Shown here: positions 24,231-32,866 of the stretch, piece by piece | Layout: the number at the start of each line of letters is the position of its first letter | Numbering within the stretch: position 1 is the stretch's first letter | NCBI GenBank assembly: GCA_002394665.1 | Contig: DGUL01000007.1 | Coordinates: forward strand, 219,488 to 255,611 | Direction: 5' to 3' | Source: Rickettsiales bacterium UBA4311 | GTDB lineage: Bacteria > Pseudomonadota > Alphaproteobacteria > Rickettsiales > Deianiraeaceae | DNA length: 36,124 nucleotides | The notes under the pieces: model-generated | What the model saw: the letters and a program-made list of their open reading frames with translations, nothing else | Database searches by the model: none | What the model was told of the DNA's origin: nothing | Translations under genes and position numbers: made by a program

Positions 24231-24830
24231 TTATTTTGTAATCATTGAAACTTGGCTGTAATCAACATCGACTTTTGTTTCACAACCGAATATCATAACA
24301 CCAACGACAAGTTTTTGTTCTTCTTTGTTGTTATAAAGAATATTCCCTTCCATTGTAGCAAATGAACCACCATTGATTTTAACTCTATCGCCAATATTAA
24401 ATTTAATATTTTTGTCGCTATTGGAAAGACCTTTTACATTGTTTATCATTGTATTATATTCTTCATCTGTAATTGCTTTTGGAAGCATCTGACCGAAGCC
24501 ATTCAAACGGAAGAAATTACGTAAAAACAAAATAATTGCATCCGTAAGTTTTATTTTCATAAACACATATCCCGGATATGAATTCACTTCTTTTTCAACT
24601 TTCTTGCCGTTTTTATATTCAACAAAGTTATATTTTGGAATTGTGAAATCCAAGAAATAGTCCTCGCCTTTCATTCCGTCTTTTTCAAGAATGCTAAAAG
24701 AAGCCCTCAACTTCTTTATCATTGTTTCTTCCTTTTTTGCTTGAACACGAAAAACATACCATCTGGCAACGACATCTTTATCGTCTTGTTTTTCCTCAAC
24801 TTTTTCAACACTTTTTTTCTTACCTGCCAT
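24231..24830 (-). CDS. nusG: Transcription termination/antitermination protein NusG
   Basis: NusG binds RNA polymerase through its NGN domain and Rho or S10 through its KOW domain. The 199-residue protein has a Lys-rich leader (1-22), the NGN start RWYVFRVQAKKEE, the NSYPGYVFMKI strand, and the KOW-type end FNIGDRVKINGGSFATMEG followed by VGVMIFGCETKVDVDYSQV. The linker and leader are a little longer than in E. coli. It follows secE by eight bases. The usual downstream ribosomal genes rplK and rplA are absent; a secreted unknown takes their place. Confidence 0.93.
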   Translation of the reverse strand: MAGKKKSVEKVEEKQDDKDVVARWYVFRVQAKKEETMIKKLRASFSILEKDGMKGEDYFLDFTIPKYNFVEYKNGKKVEKEVNSYPGYVFMKIKLTDAIILFLRNFFRLNGFGQMLPKAITDEEYNTMINNVKGLSNSDKNIKFNIGDRVKINGGSFATMEGNILYNNKEEQKLVVGVMIFGCETKVDVDYSQVSMITK

Positions 24831-24838
24831 AAAAAAAA

Positions 24839-25033
24839 CTAAATAAATATAATCTTCATTATCAATGACGAAACCAATGAGTCAATAAGTACAAACGAGC
24901 AAGCGGTAAAAGCTGTTATTATCAAAATCATTATTGTTAAATGCATAAGCTCTTTTCTTGGAAGCCAGACGACTTTTGAAAATTCCAGCTTTACATCACG
25001 AAAATAGCCAAATAAACCACTCAACTTACTCAT
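24839..25033 (-). CDS. secE: Preprotein translocase subunit SecE
   Basis: SecE is the small clamp subunit of the SecYEG channel. The 64-residue product, a one-helix SecE, has the conserved amphipathic lead-in FRDVKLEFSKVVWLPRKEL, followed by one membrane helix and a short hydrophobic end. I choose ATG 25033; the frame also reaches TTG 25042. It lies between rpmH and nusG, 26 bases after the rpmH stop. tuf is not immediately upstream, unlike the common tuf-secE-nusG order. Confidence 0.9.
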   Translation of the reverse strand: MSKLSGLFGYFRDVKLEFSKVVWLPRKELMHLTIMILIITAFTACSFVLIDSLVSSLIMKIIFI

Positions 25034-25059
25034 AACTATCAAAATTCGTTCCTCAAAAA

Positions 25060-25206
25060 CTATTCATCGCTAACTGTTAACTTTTTACGTCCTTTAAATC
25101 TTCTGCTACGCAAAACATCACGTCCGCCAGCGGTTTTCATTCTTTCACGAAAGCCGTGAGTTCTAACGCGTTTTATCTTGCTTGGTTGCCAAGTTCCTTT
25201 ACTCAT
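25060..25206 (-). CDS. rpmH: 50S ribosomal protein L34
   Basis: This short gene encodes 48 residues that clearly match L34: TWQPSKIKRVRTHGFRERM near the start, then a GGRDVLRSRRFKGRKKL end, plus four extra acidic/Ser residues. L34 binds 23S rRNA in the large subunit. The start is ATG 25206. It is the first gene of a leftward run with secE and nusG and is divergent from prfA. rnpA and yidC, its usual neighbours, are not present, so the linkage is unusual. Confidence 0.95.
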   Translation of the reverse strand: MSKGTWQPSKIKRVRTHGFRERMKTAGGRDVLRSRRFKGRKKLTVSDE

Positions 25207-25286
25207 ACAGGCAAGTCTTATGTGGCAAGTATAAAAATCAAGAAAAAAAACTTGTAAATAAACAACAATATCAGCATTGCTTTTTC

Positions 25287-26360
25287 GTGGCTGAAAACTT
25301 ATTGCAAATTGCTAATCAAATTGTTGCAAAAATGAGCGAATTGGACGCAAAACTTGCGGAATGCACGGATTACAAAGAAAGTGCAAAAATCAGCAAGGAG
25401 AAAAGCAATTTAGAGGATACTTTTAATTGTTCGCAAGAGTTAGTAAGTGTTGTAAAACAACTTGAAGAGATAGATGAAATGCTAAAAACCGAACAAGACC
25501 CAGAAATGCGACAGATGATGCACGAGGAGCAACTGGAACTTGAAAAGAAAAAACCAGAATTAGAGCAAAAATTAAAAATCCTTTTGATACCAAAAGATCC
25601 AATGGATGGCAGAAACGCCATTGTTGAAATGCGTGCTGGAACCGGTGGCGATGAAGCAGGACTTTTTGTTGCAGATTTGTTTTCAATATATCAAAAGTAT
25701 TGTGAAATTAAAGGTTGGAAAATTGAAGTTTTGCATTCGTCCGAAGGTGAGGTTGGCGGAATGAAAGAAATTTTTTTCAATGTCAGCGGAAAGGAGGTCT
25801 ACGGACATTTGAAATATGAAAGCGGGACGCACCGCGTGCAAAGAATACCGGAAACGGAAACACAAGGACGAGTTCATACAAGTGCTATAACGGTTGCGGT
25901 TTTTCCGGAAGTGGAAGAATTTGATGTTGAAATAAAAGATAGCGATTTGCGTATTGATGTTTGCCGTTCAAGCGGTGCCGGCGGACAACACGTGAATAAA
26001 ACTGAAAGTGCCGTGAGAATTACACATAATCCAACTGGTATTGTAGTGTTTATGCAGGAAGGGCGTTCTCAAATTCAAAATCGTATAAAAGCAATGCAAA
26101 TCTTGCGAAGCCGTGTTTATGAATACGAAAAAGAGAAAAAAGAAGCCGAACATAAAGCCGACAGAAAGGCACAAATAGGTAGTGGAGACAGAAGCGAAAA
26201 AATTAGAACTTATAATTATCCTCAAAATAGAATTACAGACCATAGAATTGGAATGACACTTTATAATTTGGATAGAGTTAGCGAGACAGGAAACATTGAT
26301 GAAATTATACAAGGTCTTCGTGCGGACGCACAAGCAAAAGTGCTTGCGAGTATGGAATAA
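25287..26360 (+). CDS. prfA: Peptide chain release factor 1
   Basis: RF1 reads UAA and UAG stops. From GTG 25287 the protein is 357 residues, the family norm. It has the N-terminal coiled coil, AGTGGDEAGLF, the anticodon-like PET tripeptide (188-190) in HRVQRIPETETQGR, and the peptidyl hydrolysis motif SSGAGGQHVNKTES with GGQ at 232-234. The frame runs back to TTG 25182, but that would overlap the divergent rpmH coding region and add 35 non-conserved residues, so GTG 25287 is preferred; ATG 25332 would cut the first helix. prmC, its usual methyltransferase partner, is not next to it. Confidence 0.93.
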   Translation: MAENLLQIANQIVAKMSELDAKLAECTDYKESAKISKEKSNLEDTFNCSQELVSVVKQLEEIDEMLKTEQDPEMRQMMHEEQLELEKKKPELEQKLKILLIPKDPMDGRNAIVEMRAGTGGDEAGLFVADLFSIYQKYCEIKGWKIEVLHSSEGEVGGMKEIFFNVSGKEVYGHLKYESGTHRVQRIPETETQGRVHTSAITVAVFPEVEEFDVEIKDSDLRIDVCRSSGAGGQHVNKTESAVRITHNPTGIVVFMQEGRSQIQNRIKAMQILRSRVYEYEKEKKEAEHKADRKAQIGSGDRSEKIRTYNYPQNRITDHRIGMTLYNLDRVSETGNIDEIIQGLRADAQAKVLASME

Positions 26361-26411
26361 AAAACGATGGTTTAGATAGGTAAAAATAGGGTTGAATGAA
26401 TTTTAGTAAAA

Positions 26412-26429
26412 GATTAAATGGATTTAATC
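26412..26429. repeat. Palindrome upstream of murA
   Basis: An 8-bp perfect inverted repeat (26412-26419 with 26422-26429, two-base loop) lies 25 bases before the murA start in the 93-bp gap after prfA. It could be an operator half-site pair; AT-richness means chance is also likely. Confidence 0.3.
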
Positions 26430-26453
26430 AAAAGTTATTGATGCTTTATTTGT

Positions 26454-27746
26454 ATGTATAAATTGAAGATTGAAGGCGGGCATAAATTGAATGGTGAAAT
26501 TGAAATTTCAGGGTCAAAAAACGCAGGTCTTGCTGTGATGGCCGGCTCTATTTTATGCGACAAAAAAATTACTTTTATAGGTTTGCCAGATATTCAAGAT
26601 ATTTATTCAATGAACCATTTGCTTACAGATCTCGGCACGAAAATCTCGCTTGATGTCTCAAAAATTAGCCAATATGGTCCAGATAAATCAATTTTTGAAT
26701 TTGATAATTCCAACATCAATAAACAAATCGCAAGTTATGATTTTGTAAAAAAAATGCGAGCTTCAATTTTTGTTCTTGGACCTTTACTTACTCGTTTTGG
26801 AAAAGCAAAAGTTTCTTTACCAGGTGGATGTGCTATTGGCATCCGCGGTGTTGATATTCATCTTGAAGGAATGCGGGCACTTGGAGCAAAAATTGAAATA
26901 AACAACGGATACATTGAAGCAGATGCCGAAAATGGTCTCATTGGTTGCGAGTATAAACTTCCTTTTCCATCGGTTGGAGCGACTGAAAACATAATTTCAG
27001 CAAGTATACTCGCAAAAGGAAAGACCATTTTAAAAAATGTTGCAAAAGAACCAGAAATTATAGCATTGGCAGAGTTTTATAATTCTATTGGAGCAAAAAT
27101 TTCAGGATACGGCACCGACGAGATTATAATTGAAGGAGTAAAACAAGAAGATTTACACGAAACGACCTTTACAATTCCAGCAGACAGAATTGAAGCAGGA
27201 ACTTATGCAATAGCTAGTGCAATTACAAATGGGCACATTTTACTCACAAATTGCAATATGTCTATATTTAAAGGTGTTGAGGACACTTTTAATAAAGTAG
27301 GCATCGGATTTAAAGAAAAAGTGGACGGAATTTTAACTTACAAACTGCACGATTTTGCTCCTTGTGATATTGAAACAGCGGTTTTTCCGGGTTTTCCTAC
27401 GGATTTACAAGCTCAAATTATGGTGCCTTTACTGCTCGCAAGCGGACAAAGTAAGGTTATAGAAAACATTTTTGAAAATCGTTTTATGCACGTCGCCGAA
27501 CTGAATAGAATGGGGGCGAATATTATAACTCACGGAAATACTGCAACGATAAATGGCAATACAAAATTCACAGGTGCAAATGTTATGGCAACGGATTTAC
27601 GAGCTTCCGCAAGCCTTGTATTAGCCGGATTGGTCGCAAAAGGAACGACGATAATTGACAGAATTTACCACCTTGACAGAGGTTATGAAAATCTTGAAAT
27701 GAAATTGAATAACTGTGGTGCAAAAATTGAAAGAATACACGAATAA
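26454..27746 (+). CDS. murA: UDP-N-acetylglucosamine 1-carboxyvinyltransferase
   Basis: MurA transfers enolpyruvate from PEP to UDP-GlcNAc, the first committed step of peptidoglycan synthesis. The 430-residue protein has Lys22 in GSKNA and the active-site Cys126 in LPGGCAIGIR, so it is of the fosfomycin-target Cys type. The next residues are RGVD instead of the usual RPVD. The two-domain length and the late FPTDLQAQ and ELNRMGA segments also fit. The start is ATG 26454, and no Shine-Dalgarno is evident. It follows prfA and converges with the EptA-like gene. Confidence 0.95.
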   Translation: MYKLKIEGGHKLNGEIEISGSKNAGLAVMAGSILCDKKITFIGLPDIQDIYSMNHLLTDLGTKISLDVSKISQYGPDKSIFEFDNSNINKQIASYDFVKKMRASIFVLGPLLTRFGKAKVSLPGGCAIGIRGVDIHLEGMRALGAKIEINNGYIEADAENGLIGCEYKLPFPSVGATENIISASILAKGKTILKNVAKEPEIIALAEFYNSIGAKISGYGTDEIIIEGVKQEDLHETTFTIPADRIEAGTYAIASAITNGHILLTNCNMSIFKGVEDTFNKVGIGFKEKVDGILTYKLHDFAPCDIETAVFPGFPTDLQAQIMVPLLLASGQSKVIENIFENRFMHVAELNRMGANIITHGNTATINGNTKFTGANVMATDLRASASLVLAGLVAKGTTIIDRIYHLDRGYENLEMKLNNCGAKIERIHE

Positions 27747-27792
27747 AATAGTAAACGATAAGCAAATAAAACGGGTTTTACCATTTTTTAAT

Positions 27793-29793
27793 CTACCTTT
27801 TATCTTGTTGCTTTTTGTGTCTTTTTTTGTGATATTGCTTAAAGAATTTATTTAAATCTGTATGTAAAACTTCAGTTATTGTGCCATTGTTTTTTCTTTC
27901 AAATTTTTTGACAAAAATTGAATTGCCAAATAGCCGATTGCTAAATAAATAAAACTCGTTCTCAACAGCATTTTTATCCTTTACTTCGTAGCCTAAAACA
28001 TTGGCAACTAATTTTGAAATTTCATAATGAGATAAAACTTTTTTCCGCTTGATTTGATTGGCTAATTGTTGATCTACATTTTTTTGATAAATAAAAAAAG
28101 GAACTTTTGCATCAACCAATCCGTGATAGTTATGTCCAAACAAATTGCCATCGCTATCATCGTCGTCCACCCCAAGCATTTCCCCGTGGTCGGATGTATA
28201 AATCATTACATCAATGCCATTTTTCTCTCCCCATTTAAAAACCTCTGCAATTAAATAATCTAAATAGCCAATACAATTTATGTATTCTTTTCTTGTTTTA
28301 TCTCTTCTGTTGTCGTTGTTGTTAGGCTTCATTTTTTCAAATTCCTTATGATTTGCATAATTTGAAATATAACGATCGTGACAAGCATTAAATTGTATTC
28401 CAATAAAATGTTTTCCTTGTGAAATGTCTATTTTTCTAATCTTATCCAATAAATAATCGTCTCGCTCACCATCCGATAATGGTGCGTGTGTATCTTTTGA
28501 AATAAAAATATCTGCCTTAAAACCACCGCCCTCGGTCAAGTTCGTCTCAAAAGCAGAAAGCCAATAAGTTTTATAACCACTATTTTTTGCCAATGTAAAT
28601 AAGTTTTGTTTTCCGCTTTTTGCCACTTCTCTAAAATTTGTTGGATAACCAATAAGGTTGAAAAACAACGTTGTTGACGCACGAGTTGCAACAGAGCCAG
28701 AAATTGCTTTCAAAGCCACAAAATTTTTACTTTTTTCTTTCAAAATTTTTAAAATATTCGGTGTTGTATTTAAGCCTTTTGTAAAACGAGTTTCGCCGAG
28801 ATAAGTTAAAAAATCTGCATTTGTGCTTTCACCCCATAACAACAAAATAACCCTTGGAGTTTTTGTTGTTTTTAGCTCGGTTCTTACTCCGCCAATAACA
28901 TCATCAGGATATTCAAAATCGCCTTTATCGTTCGCGTGAGTTATACAATAGGGCAATACCCGCATTGTGTTTATTATCGTAAGTCGCGATTTTACCGGAA
29001 CAGCATACAAAAAATCACTTGTGTAAGCCATATGAAAAAGCTTCACAAACACAACGACCAAAATTACATTAAAAAAATGTGATGTATGAAATAATTTTCT
29101 CCATTTGAAGACCAAAAAAGAAGATAAAGCAAAAGGAATAAGCAAAAAAGGCAAAATCTTCAATACAACTGAAATATTTTTGCCGACATCATCAAATTCT
29201 GTCAAAGCTTTATAAAGTTCATCGCATCCCGCTGGAATACCTGAATAAGCGATATAGCCAACATTTGCCATTTGCGGAAGACAAACAAGCAATAAAAGCA
29301 ATACCTTTAATCCAACCGAAGCGAAAGACGACAAACAGCAAAATAAAACTGCACAAGAAAAATAAATTACGTTTTGCTTTGATATCGTTAATTGAACTTG
29401 ATGTTGATACATTAACACAAACTCGCCAAGAAAAAGGGTTAAAAATATCAAAGCGGAGAAAATAAAATGTTTTCTCCAATCTGCAAGTATGTTTCTTTTA
29501 AAGAAAAAAGGTCGGCATTTTTCTAAAAAAACCAATGAGGAGTTTGCAATAAAACAGAGAAATAAAAACAGCTTTCTAAAAAGAACTTCTTGGAAAATTT
29601 TCAAATAAAAAGTTATAAACAACAAAATAATAAAATACTTTTGCAACAAAAAAAAAGATACGCCAAACCTTGCAAGTAATTTGTCCCAAAACAACAACAC
29701 ACATATAAACAAAGCTATAAAAACAATGTTACATACACACTTGAAACGAAAGCTTTTATTACCCGTGAACTTTTTTAAACCTTCTGTCAGCAA
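27793..29793 (-). CDS. EptA-like lipid A phosphoethanolamine transferase
   Basis: This 666-residue protein has several membrane helices within about 1-260, then a periplasmic sulfatase-fold domain from about 313. Metal and nucleophile sites of the family are visible: LLLWGEST (Glu322), the nucleophile Thr370 in SGSVATRAS, SDHGE (534-538) and GHNYHG (553-558). Enzymes of this class move phosphoethanolamine from phosphatidylethanolamine to lipid A, LPS core or other surface glycans, often lowering polymyxin binding. The exact acceptor is not readable. The N-terminal part is longer than in EptA. The start is TTG 29793, as no ATG exists near the 5' end. It converges with murA and is divergent from ElbB. 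Confidence 0.82.
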   Translation of the reverse strand: MLTEGLKKFTGNKSFRFKCVCNIVFIALFICVLLFWDKLLARFGVSFFLLQKYFIILLFITFYLKIFQEVLFRKLFLFLCFIANSSLVFLEKCRPFFFKRNILADWRKHFIFSALIFLTLFLGEFVLMYQHQVQLTISKQNVIYFSCAVLFCCLSSFASVGLKVLLLLLVCLPQMANVGYIAYSGIPAGCDELYKALTEFDDVGKNISVVLKILPFLLIPFALSSFLVFKWRKLFHTSHFFNVILVVVFVKLFHMAYTSDFLYAVPVKSRLTIINTMRVLPYCITHANDKGDFEYPDDVIGGVRTELKTTKTPRVILLLWGESTNADFLTYLGETRFTKGLNTTPNILKILKEKSKNFVALKAISGSVATRASTTLFFNLIGYPTNFREVAKSGKQNLFTLAKNSGYKTYWLSAFETNLTEGGGFKADIFISKDTHAPLSDGERDDYLLDKIRKIDISQGKHFIGIQFNACHDRYISNYANHKEFEKMKPNNNDNRRDKTRKEYINCIGYLDYLIAEVFKWGEKNGIDVMIYTSDHGEMLGVDDDDSDGNLFGHNYHGLVDAKVPFFIYQKNVDQQLANQIKRKKVLSHYEISKLVANVLGYEVKDKNAVENEFYLFSNRLFGNSIFVKKFERKNNGTITEVLHTDLNKFFKQYHKKRHKKQQDKR

Positions 29794-29919
29794 GTCAGCT
29801 ATAAAACTTTGAAAAAAAAACAGAAAGCAACAAGACTTCGTGAAAAATAAAAGCCATAAAAAACAATAAAAAACTTTTTTTTTATTTTCTTGTTTTCATC
29901 ATACGATGATCCTATTTTT

Positions 29920-30597
29920 ATGAAACAATTCGCGATTATACTCTCTGGCTGTGGTGGTATGGACGGCTCCGAAACACACGAAGCCACTTGTTTGATGTTG
30001 GCAATCAAACAAAATAAATGTAACTATCGTTGCTTTGCAATTAACGAAAATCAAAAATATGTTGTGCATACCAACGGAATGTCGCAGTCAAACGAGAAAA
30101 GAAATATGTTAATTGAAGCCGGACGACTTGATAGAGGATTGACAAAAGACTTGAAAAAACTTGATGTAAATAAGTTTGACGCCCTGATCTTCCCTGGTGG
30201 ATACGGCACTGGAACGAGTTTTAGCGATTTCATTGAATGCGATGGAAAAACTTGTAAAAAAAACTCAAATTATAAAGTAAGGGCAGAAATTAAAAACATA
30301 ATTCAAGAATTTCACGCACAAAACAAACCAATTTTCGCCGGCTGTATGGCTTCTATTCTTCCAAATGGTTCATTAAAAGGAGCAAAAATTATGACCGACA
30401 CTGGTAAATACACAGAAGAGGCAATCATTAAAAACAATAACAAGCCAGTAATTTGTAAAGCAGGTGAAATTTGCATTGATGAAGAAAATAAAGTTATAAC
30501 TGCACCTTATTATTTATCTTCAAAAATAGATATTGATACAATTTATAAAGAAAGCATGCTTGGAATTCAAGCGGTTGTCAAACTTTGTAAAGAGTAA
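29920..30597 (+). CDS. elbB: ElbB-type DJ-1/PfpI family protein (glyoxalase-like)
   Basis: The start, ILSGCGGMDGSETHEA, is the hallmark of ElbB, a DJ-1/PfpI superfamily protein with reported glyoxalase III activity and an older link to isoprenoid synthesis. The protein is 225 residues from ATG 29920. The superfamily features are the FPGGYGTGTSF loop and the nucleophile-elbow Cys in FAGCMAS. ATG 29920 is preferred over TTG 29890, since the conserved strand starts straight after it. It is divergent from the EptA-like gene and converges with the DedA gene. Confidence 0.85.
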   Translation: MKQFAIILSGCGGMDGSETHEATCLMLAIKQNKCNYRCFAINENQKYVVHTNGMSQSNEKRNMLIEAGRLDRGLTKDLKKLDVNKFDALIFPGGYGTGTSFSDFIECDGKTCKKNSNYKVRAEIKNIIQEFHAQNKPIFAGCMASILPNGSLKGAKIMTDTGKYTEEAIIKNNNKPVICKAGEICIDEENKVITAPYYLSSKIDIDTIYKESMLGIQAVVKLCKE

Positions 30598-30695
30598 TTG
30601 GAAAGTTCTTAAAAAGAAAAGACAGCAAAAAAAGGAGTGAATATAGTCAAATTTAGTTATTGTGCTTTTTCCTTTTAAATTCTCTTGTAGGGAGC

Positions 30696-31661
30696 TTATA
30701 TTTTTTGATTTTTCTTCTTTGTAATTTTTGTGAAATTTCTCTTTCCATCCGTTTTCTTTCTATCTTCTTGTTTCTTACTCATTTTGCTAAACCTGTTTTT
30801 ATTATTTTTCTCGTCAGCTCTTTCACTTTTTCTTTCACCTCTTTCATTGTTTTTGCTGTTGAACTTCAAAAATGGACGCTTAAAACTTTTTGCTTTTTGT
30901 GAAGTAATCTTCTGCCTAACTTTTCTGCCAAAGCCACCAAGTTCTCTTACAGATTTGCCGCCTATAAACAAAGTATCGTCTTCGCTTCTATGTTCCACGA
31001 CATCGCTGTTTGCGACCTCTTCGTAAAGATTAACCTCTTGCTTTTCTCCTTTTTTTAAAATCATTTTAATTACCAACCTTACGACGATATAAAGACCTAA
31101 TAAAATGAAGCAAACGAGCACAAATTTACCAAGAGCTTTTCGCCAAAGTTCTTCACTACTGCCAAAGAAATAACCGATTAAAAGCATTGAAGTAGAGAAG
31201 ATTAACCCGCCAAGTGCGTTATAAAACACAAATTGATGAACAGGCATTTTTGCCATCCCTGCTGGAATTGTAATAATATGCTTAAATGCAGGAATTGGCA
31301 CAAATCTACCGACAAACATCAAAAGCCTTCCGTGAGTTAAAAATTTTGCTTCCAGTCTTTGAAGTTTTTCAATATTGATGTGTAAAAATTTTGCGTGTTT
31401 ATAAATAAAGGCACGACCGAGATAACGAGCAAAAGCATAATTTATTAAGCACCCAATCACAATACCTGTGGTGCAAGAAATAATCAACAATGGCAAACTT
31501 TTTGTCCCGAGGTAAGCATAATATCCCATTGGTATAACCACCGTTTCAACAGGAATGATTACAGGGAAAGCGGTGCTCTCTAATGCCGATAACAAAGCCA
31601 CGTGCCAATAATTTAAATCGCCTATGAATTTAAAAACTTCATAAACAAGTTCTGCAATCAT
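30696..31661 (-). CDS. DedA family (VTT domain) membrane protein
   Basis: DedA proteins are inner-membrane VTT/SNARE-associated proteins linked to lipid scrambling or undecaprenyl-phosphate recycling and membrane potential. Residues 15-205 have the family pattern: an early membrane-embedded Glu/Pro segment (ESTAFPVIIPVETV), the conserved GRFVPIPAFKH, then AGMAKMPVHQF and two closing helices. The last 110 residues are a basic Lys/Arg-rich cytoplasmic tail not typical of the family. The start is ATG 31661. It ends the leftward run that includes tuf and hflK. The DUF1653 gene upstream is separated by 126 bases with its own likely promoter. Confidence 0.85.
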   Translation of the reverse strand: MIAELVYEVFKFIGDLNYWHVALLSALESTAFPVIIPVETVVIPMGYYAYLGTKSLPLLIISCTTGIVIGCLINYAFARYLGRAFIYKHAKFLHINIEKLQRLEAKFLTHGRLLMFVGRFVPIPAFKHIITIPAGMAKMPVHQFVFYNALGGLIFSTSMLLIGYFFGSSEELWRKALGKFVLVCFILLGLYIVVRLVIKMILKKGEKQEVNLYEEVANSDVVEHRSEDDTLFIGGKSVRELGGFGRKVRQKITSQKAKSFKRPFLKFNSKNNERGERKSERADEKNNKNRFSKMSKKQEDRKKTDGKRNFTKITKKKNQKI

Positions 31662-31675
31662 CGCTACAATTCAAG

Positions 31676-31705
31676 ATAATATTTTTTTAAATTCAAGAAA
31701 TTCAA
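31676..31705 (-). promoter_or_regulatory. Candidate promoter for the DedA gene
   Basis: On the minus strand TTGAAT (31705-31700) and TATTAT (31681-31676) are 18 bases apart, ending 15 bases before the ATG at 31661. The -10 is a 5/6 and the -35 a 4/6 match. Confidence 0.4.
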
Positions 31706-31741
31706 AAGGCCCAAAAAAACACGAGCGAGAAGAAGCAAATG

Positions 31742-31760
31742 AAAAAAAAAAAAAAAAAAA
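31742..31760. repeat. A19 homopolymer
   Basis: A run of about 19 A (T on the minus strand) lies between the DUF1653 and DedA genes. On the minus strand it follows two shorter T-runs and could release RNA polymerase, but there is no hairpin before it. Its exact length is easily misread. Confidence 0.6.
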
Positions 31761-31787
31761 CAAGTAAAAAAACCAACGAAAAAAACC

Positions 31788-32024
31788 CTACTCCTCTCCA
31801 ATGAATTCAAAACGATTTATAAAGTTGCCGTCTTTTTCAATTTTTTCTGTGAACATTTTCAGTGGACGAGCCCAAATTTTCGCGACTTTGTTGTCATATA
31901 AAGCCTCGTAAATAACCAAATCTTCAAGTGTTTCGCTGTGCTTTGCAATTGCAATTACATTATACTCGTTGCCCTTGTAATGACGATAGCGTCCGAGTTT
32001 TAATTTACTGCTTTCATTCTCCAT
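31788..32024 (-). CDS. DUF1653 family protein
   Basis: The 78-residue protein matches DUF1653 (PF07866): GRYRHYKGNEYNVI near residue 11, AKHSETLEDLVIYEALY, then ARPLKMFTEKI and the closing RFEFIGE. Family members are short, cytoplasmic and of unknown function, sometimes fused to other domains. ATG 32024 overlaps the end of the upstream gene by 11 bp, so translation is coupled. The role in this cluster is unknown. Confidence 0.85.
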   Translation of the reverse strand: MENESSKLKLGRYRHYKGNEYNVIAIAKHSETLEDLVIYEALYDNKVAKIWARPLKMFTEKIEKDGNFINRFEFIGEE

Positions 32025-32784
32025 AATTCAAATGTTTTTTATACTCTGCCAGCAGTGTTTTATATTTATCTTTATTTTTCAACATCAATTGAAGATATTT
32101 TTTAAACTCTTTGAAGTTTGCTTTATAGTCCTGCATCAACCCGGCTTTTTCCCAACCATTTTCGCCATTTTTCCAACTATCTTGAAAAGCACCTTTGGCA
32201 AGTGTCCCGTCGCTGTATGTAATCAAAAAAGTAATTATCGGCAAATTGTTTTCATAACAAAAATCACCTATATTTTTTAGCAAATTTCCGACATAACCAG
32301 AATGTGCAAAAAAGCTCCATTTGTCTTGCCAAATGCTCTCAACCGCTTGCTTAAACCCTGCTGTATTTTCATCCTCATTTTTATCCAATAAATTAACCAA
32401 ATACTCAAATAACAAAACCTTATCTCTGTTTTTGTCTTCCTTCATAATTGGCTTTTTTTCATCTTTTTGATATAAAAAACCTTTAAAAAAAACCTCAATA
32501 AAATTATATTTCAAAACCAAAAAATAAACCTTTTCAGCAAAGATTTTAAATGTTTCCAGTATTATCCTTGTGATACCATTGATTTTATATTCTTCAATCA
32601 TCTCGTCTAAGTCCATTTTTCTTTTTTCACAAATCACGGAACAACATTTATACAGCAAAACATAACCAAGAAAACCGACAACGCCAGAAGTTATAATGCT
32701 TGATAAAATATTGAACTTATAAACAACATATGCGACGAAAAATGCAATAATCGCAAAAAAAACAACTCGCGGATTTATATCCAT
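32014..32784 (-). CDS. Unknown protein with two N-terminal membrane segments
   Basis: I do not recognise this 256-residue protein. Residues 7-23 and 27-46 are two membrane helices with a tiny loop; a CCSVICEK patch follows. The remaining 205 residues are a soluble, charged, mostly helical domain with aromatic clusters (IWQDKWSFFAHSGYVG, near 150) and should face the cytoplasm. ATG 32784 is the start. It overlaps the DUF1653 gene and lies 82 bp after the nuclease gene. A membrane protein next to an orphan nuclease is seen in some defence systems, but no known effector motif is visible here. Confidence 0.65.
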   Translation of the reverse strand: MDINPRVVFFAIIAFFVAYVVYKFNILSSIITSGVVGFLGYVLLYKCCSVICEKRKMDLDEMIEEYKINGITRIILETFKIFAEKVYFLVLKYNFIEVFFKGFLYQKDEKKPIMKEDKNRDKVLLFEYLVNLLDKNEDENTAGFKQAVESIWQDKWSFFAHSGYVGNLLKNIGDFCYENNLPIITFLITYSDGTLAKGAFQDSWKNGENGWEKAGLMQDYKANFKEFKKYLQLMLKNKDKYKTLLAEYKKHLNYGE

Positions 32785-32866
32785 ACACAGAATTGTGTAA
32801 CGAGTTTTTTAAAAAACAATTTCAAAAGATAACAAAACAGATAAAACAGCCAATAGAAAGGCAAAA

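Noticed and set aside
25182..25286. Longer prfA reading from TTG 25182
   Set aside because: It overlaps the divergent rpmH coding region and adds residues not expected in RF1; GTG 25287 gives the normal length.
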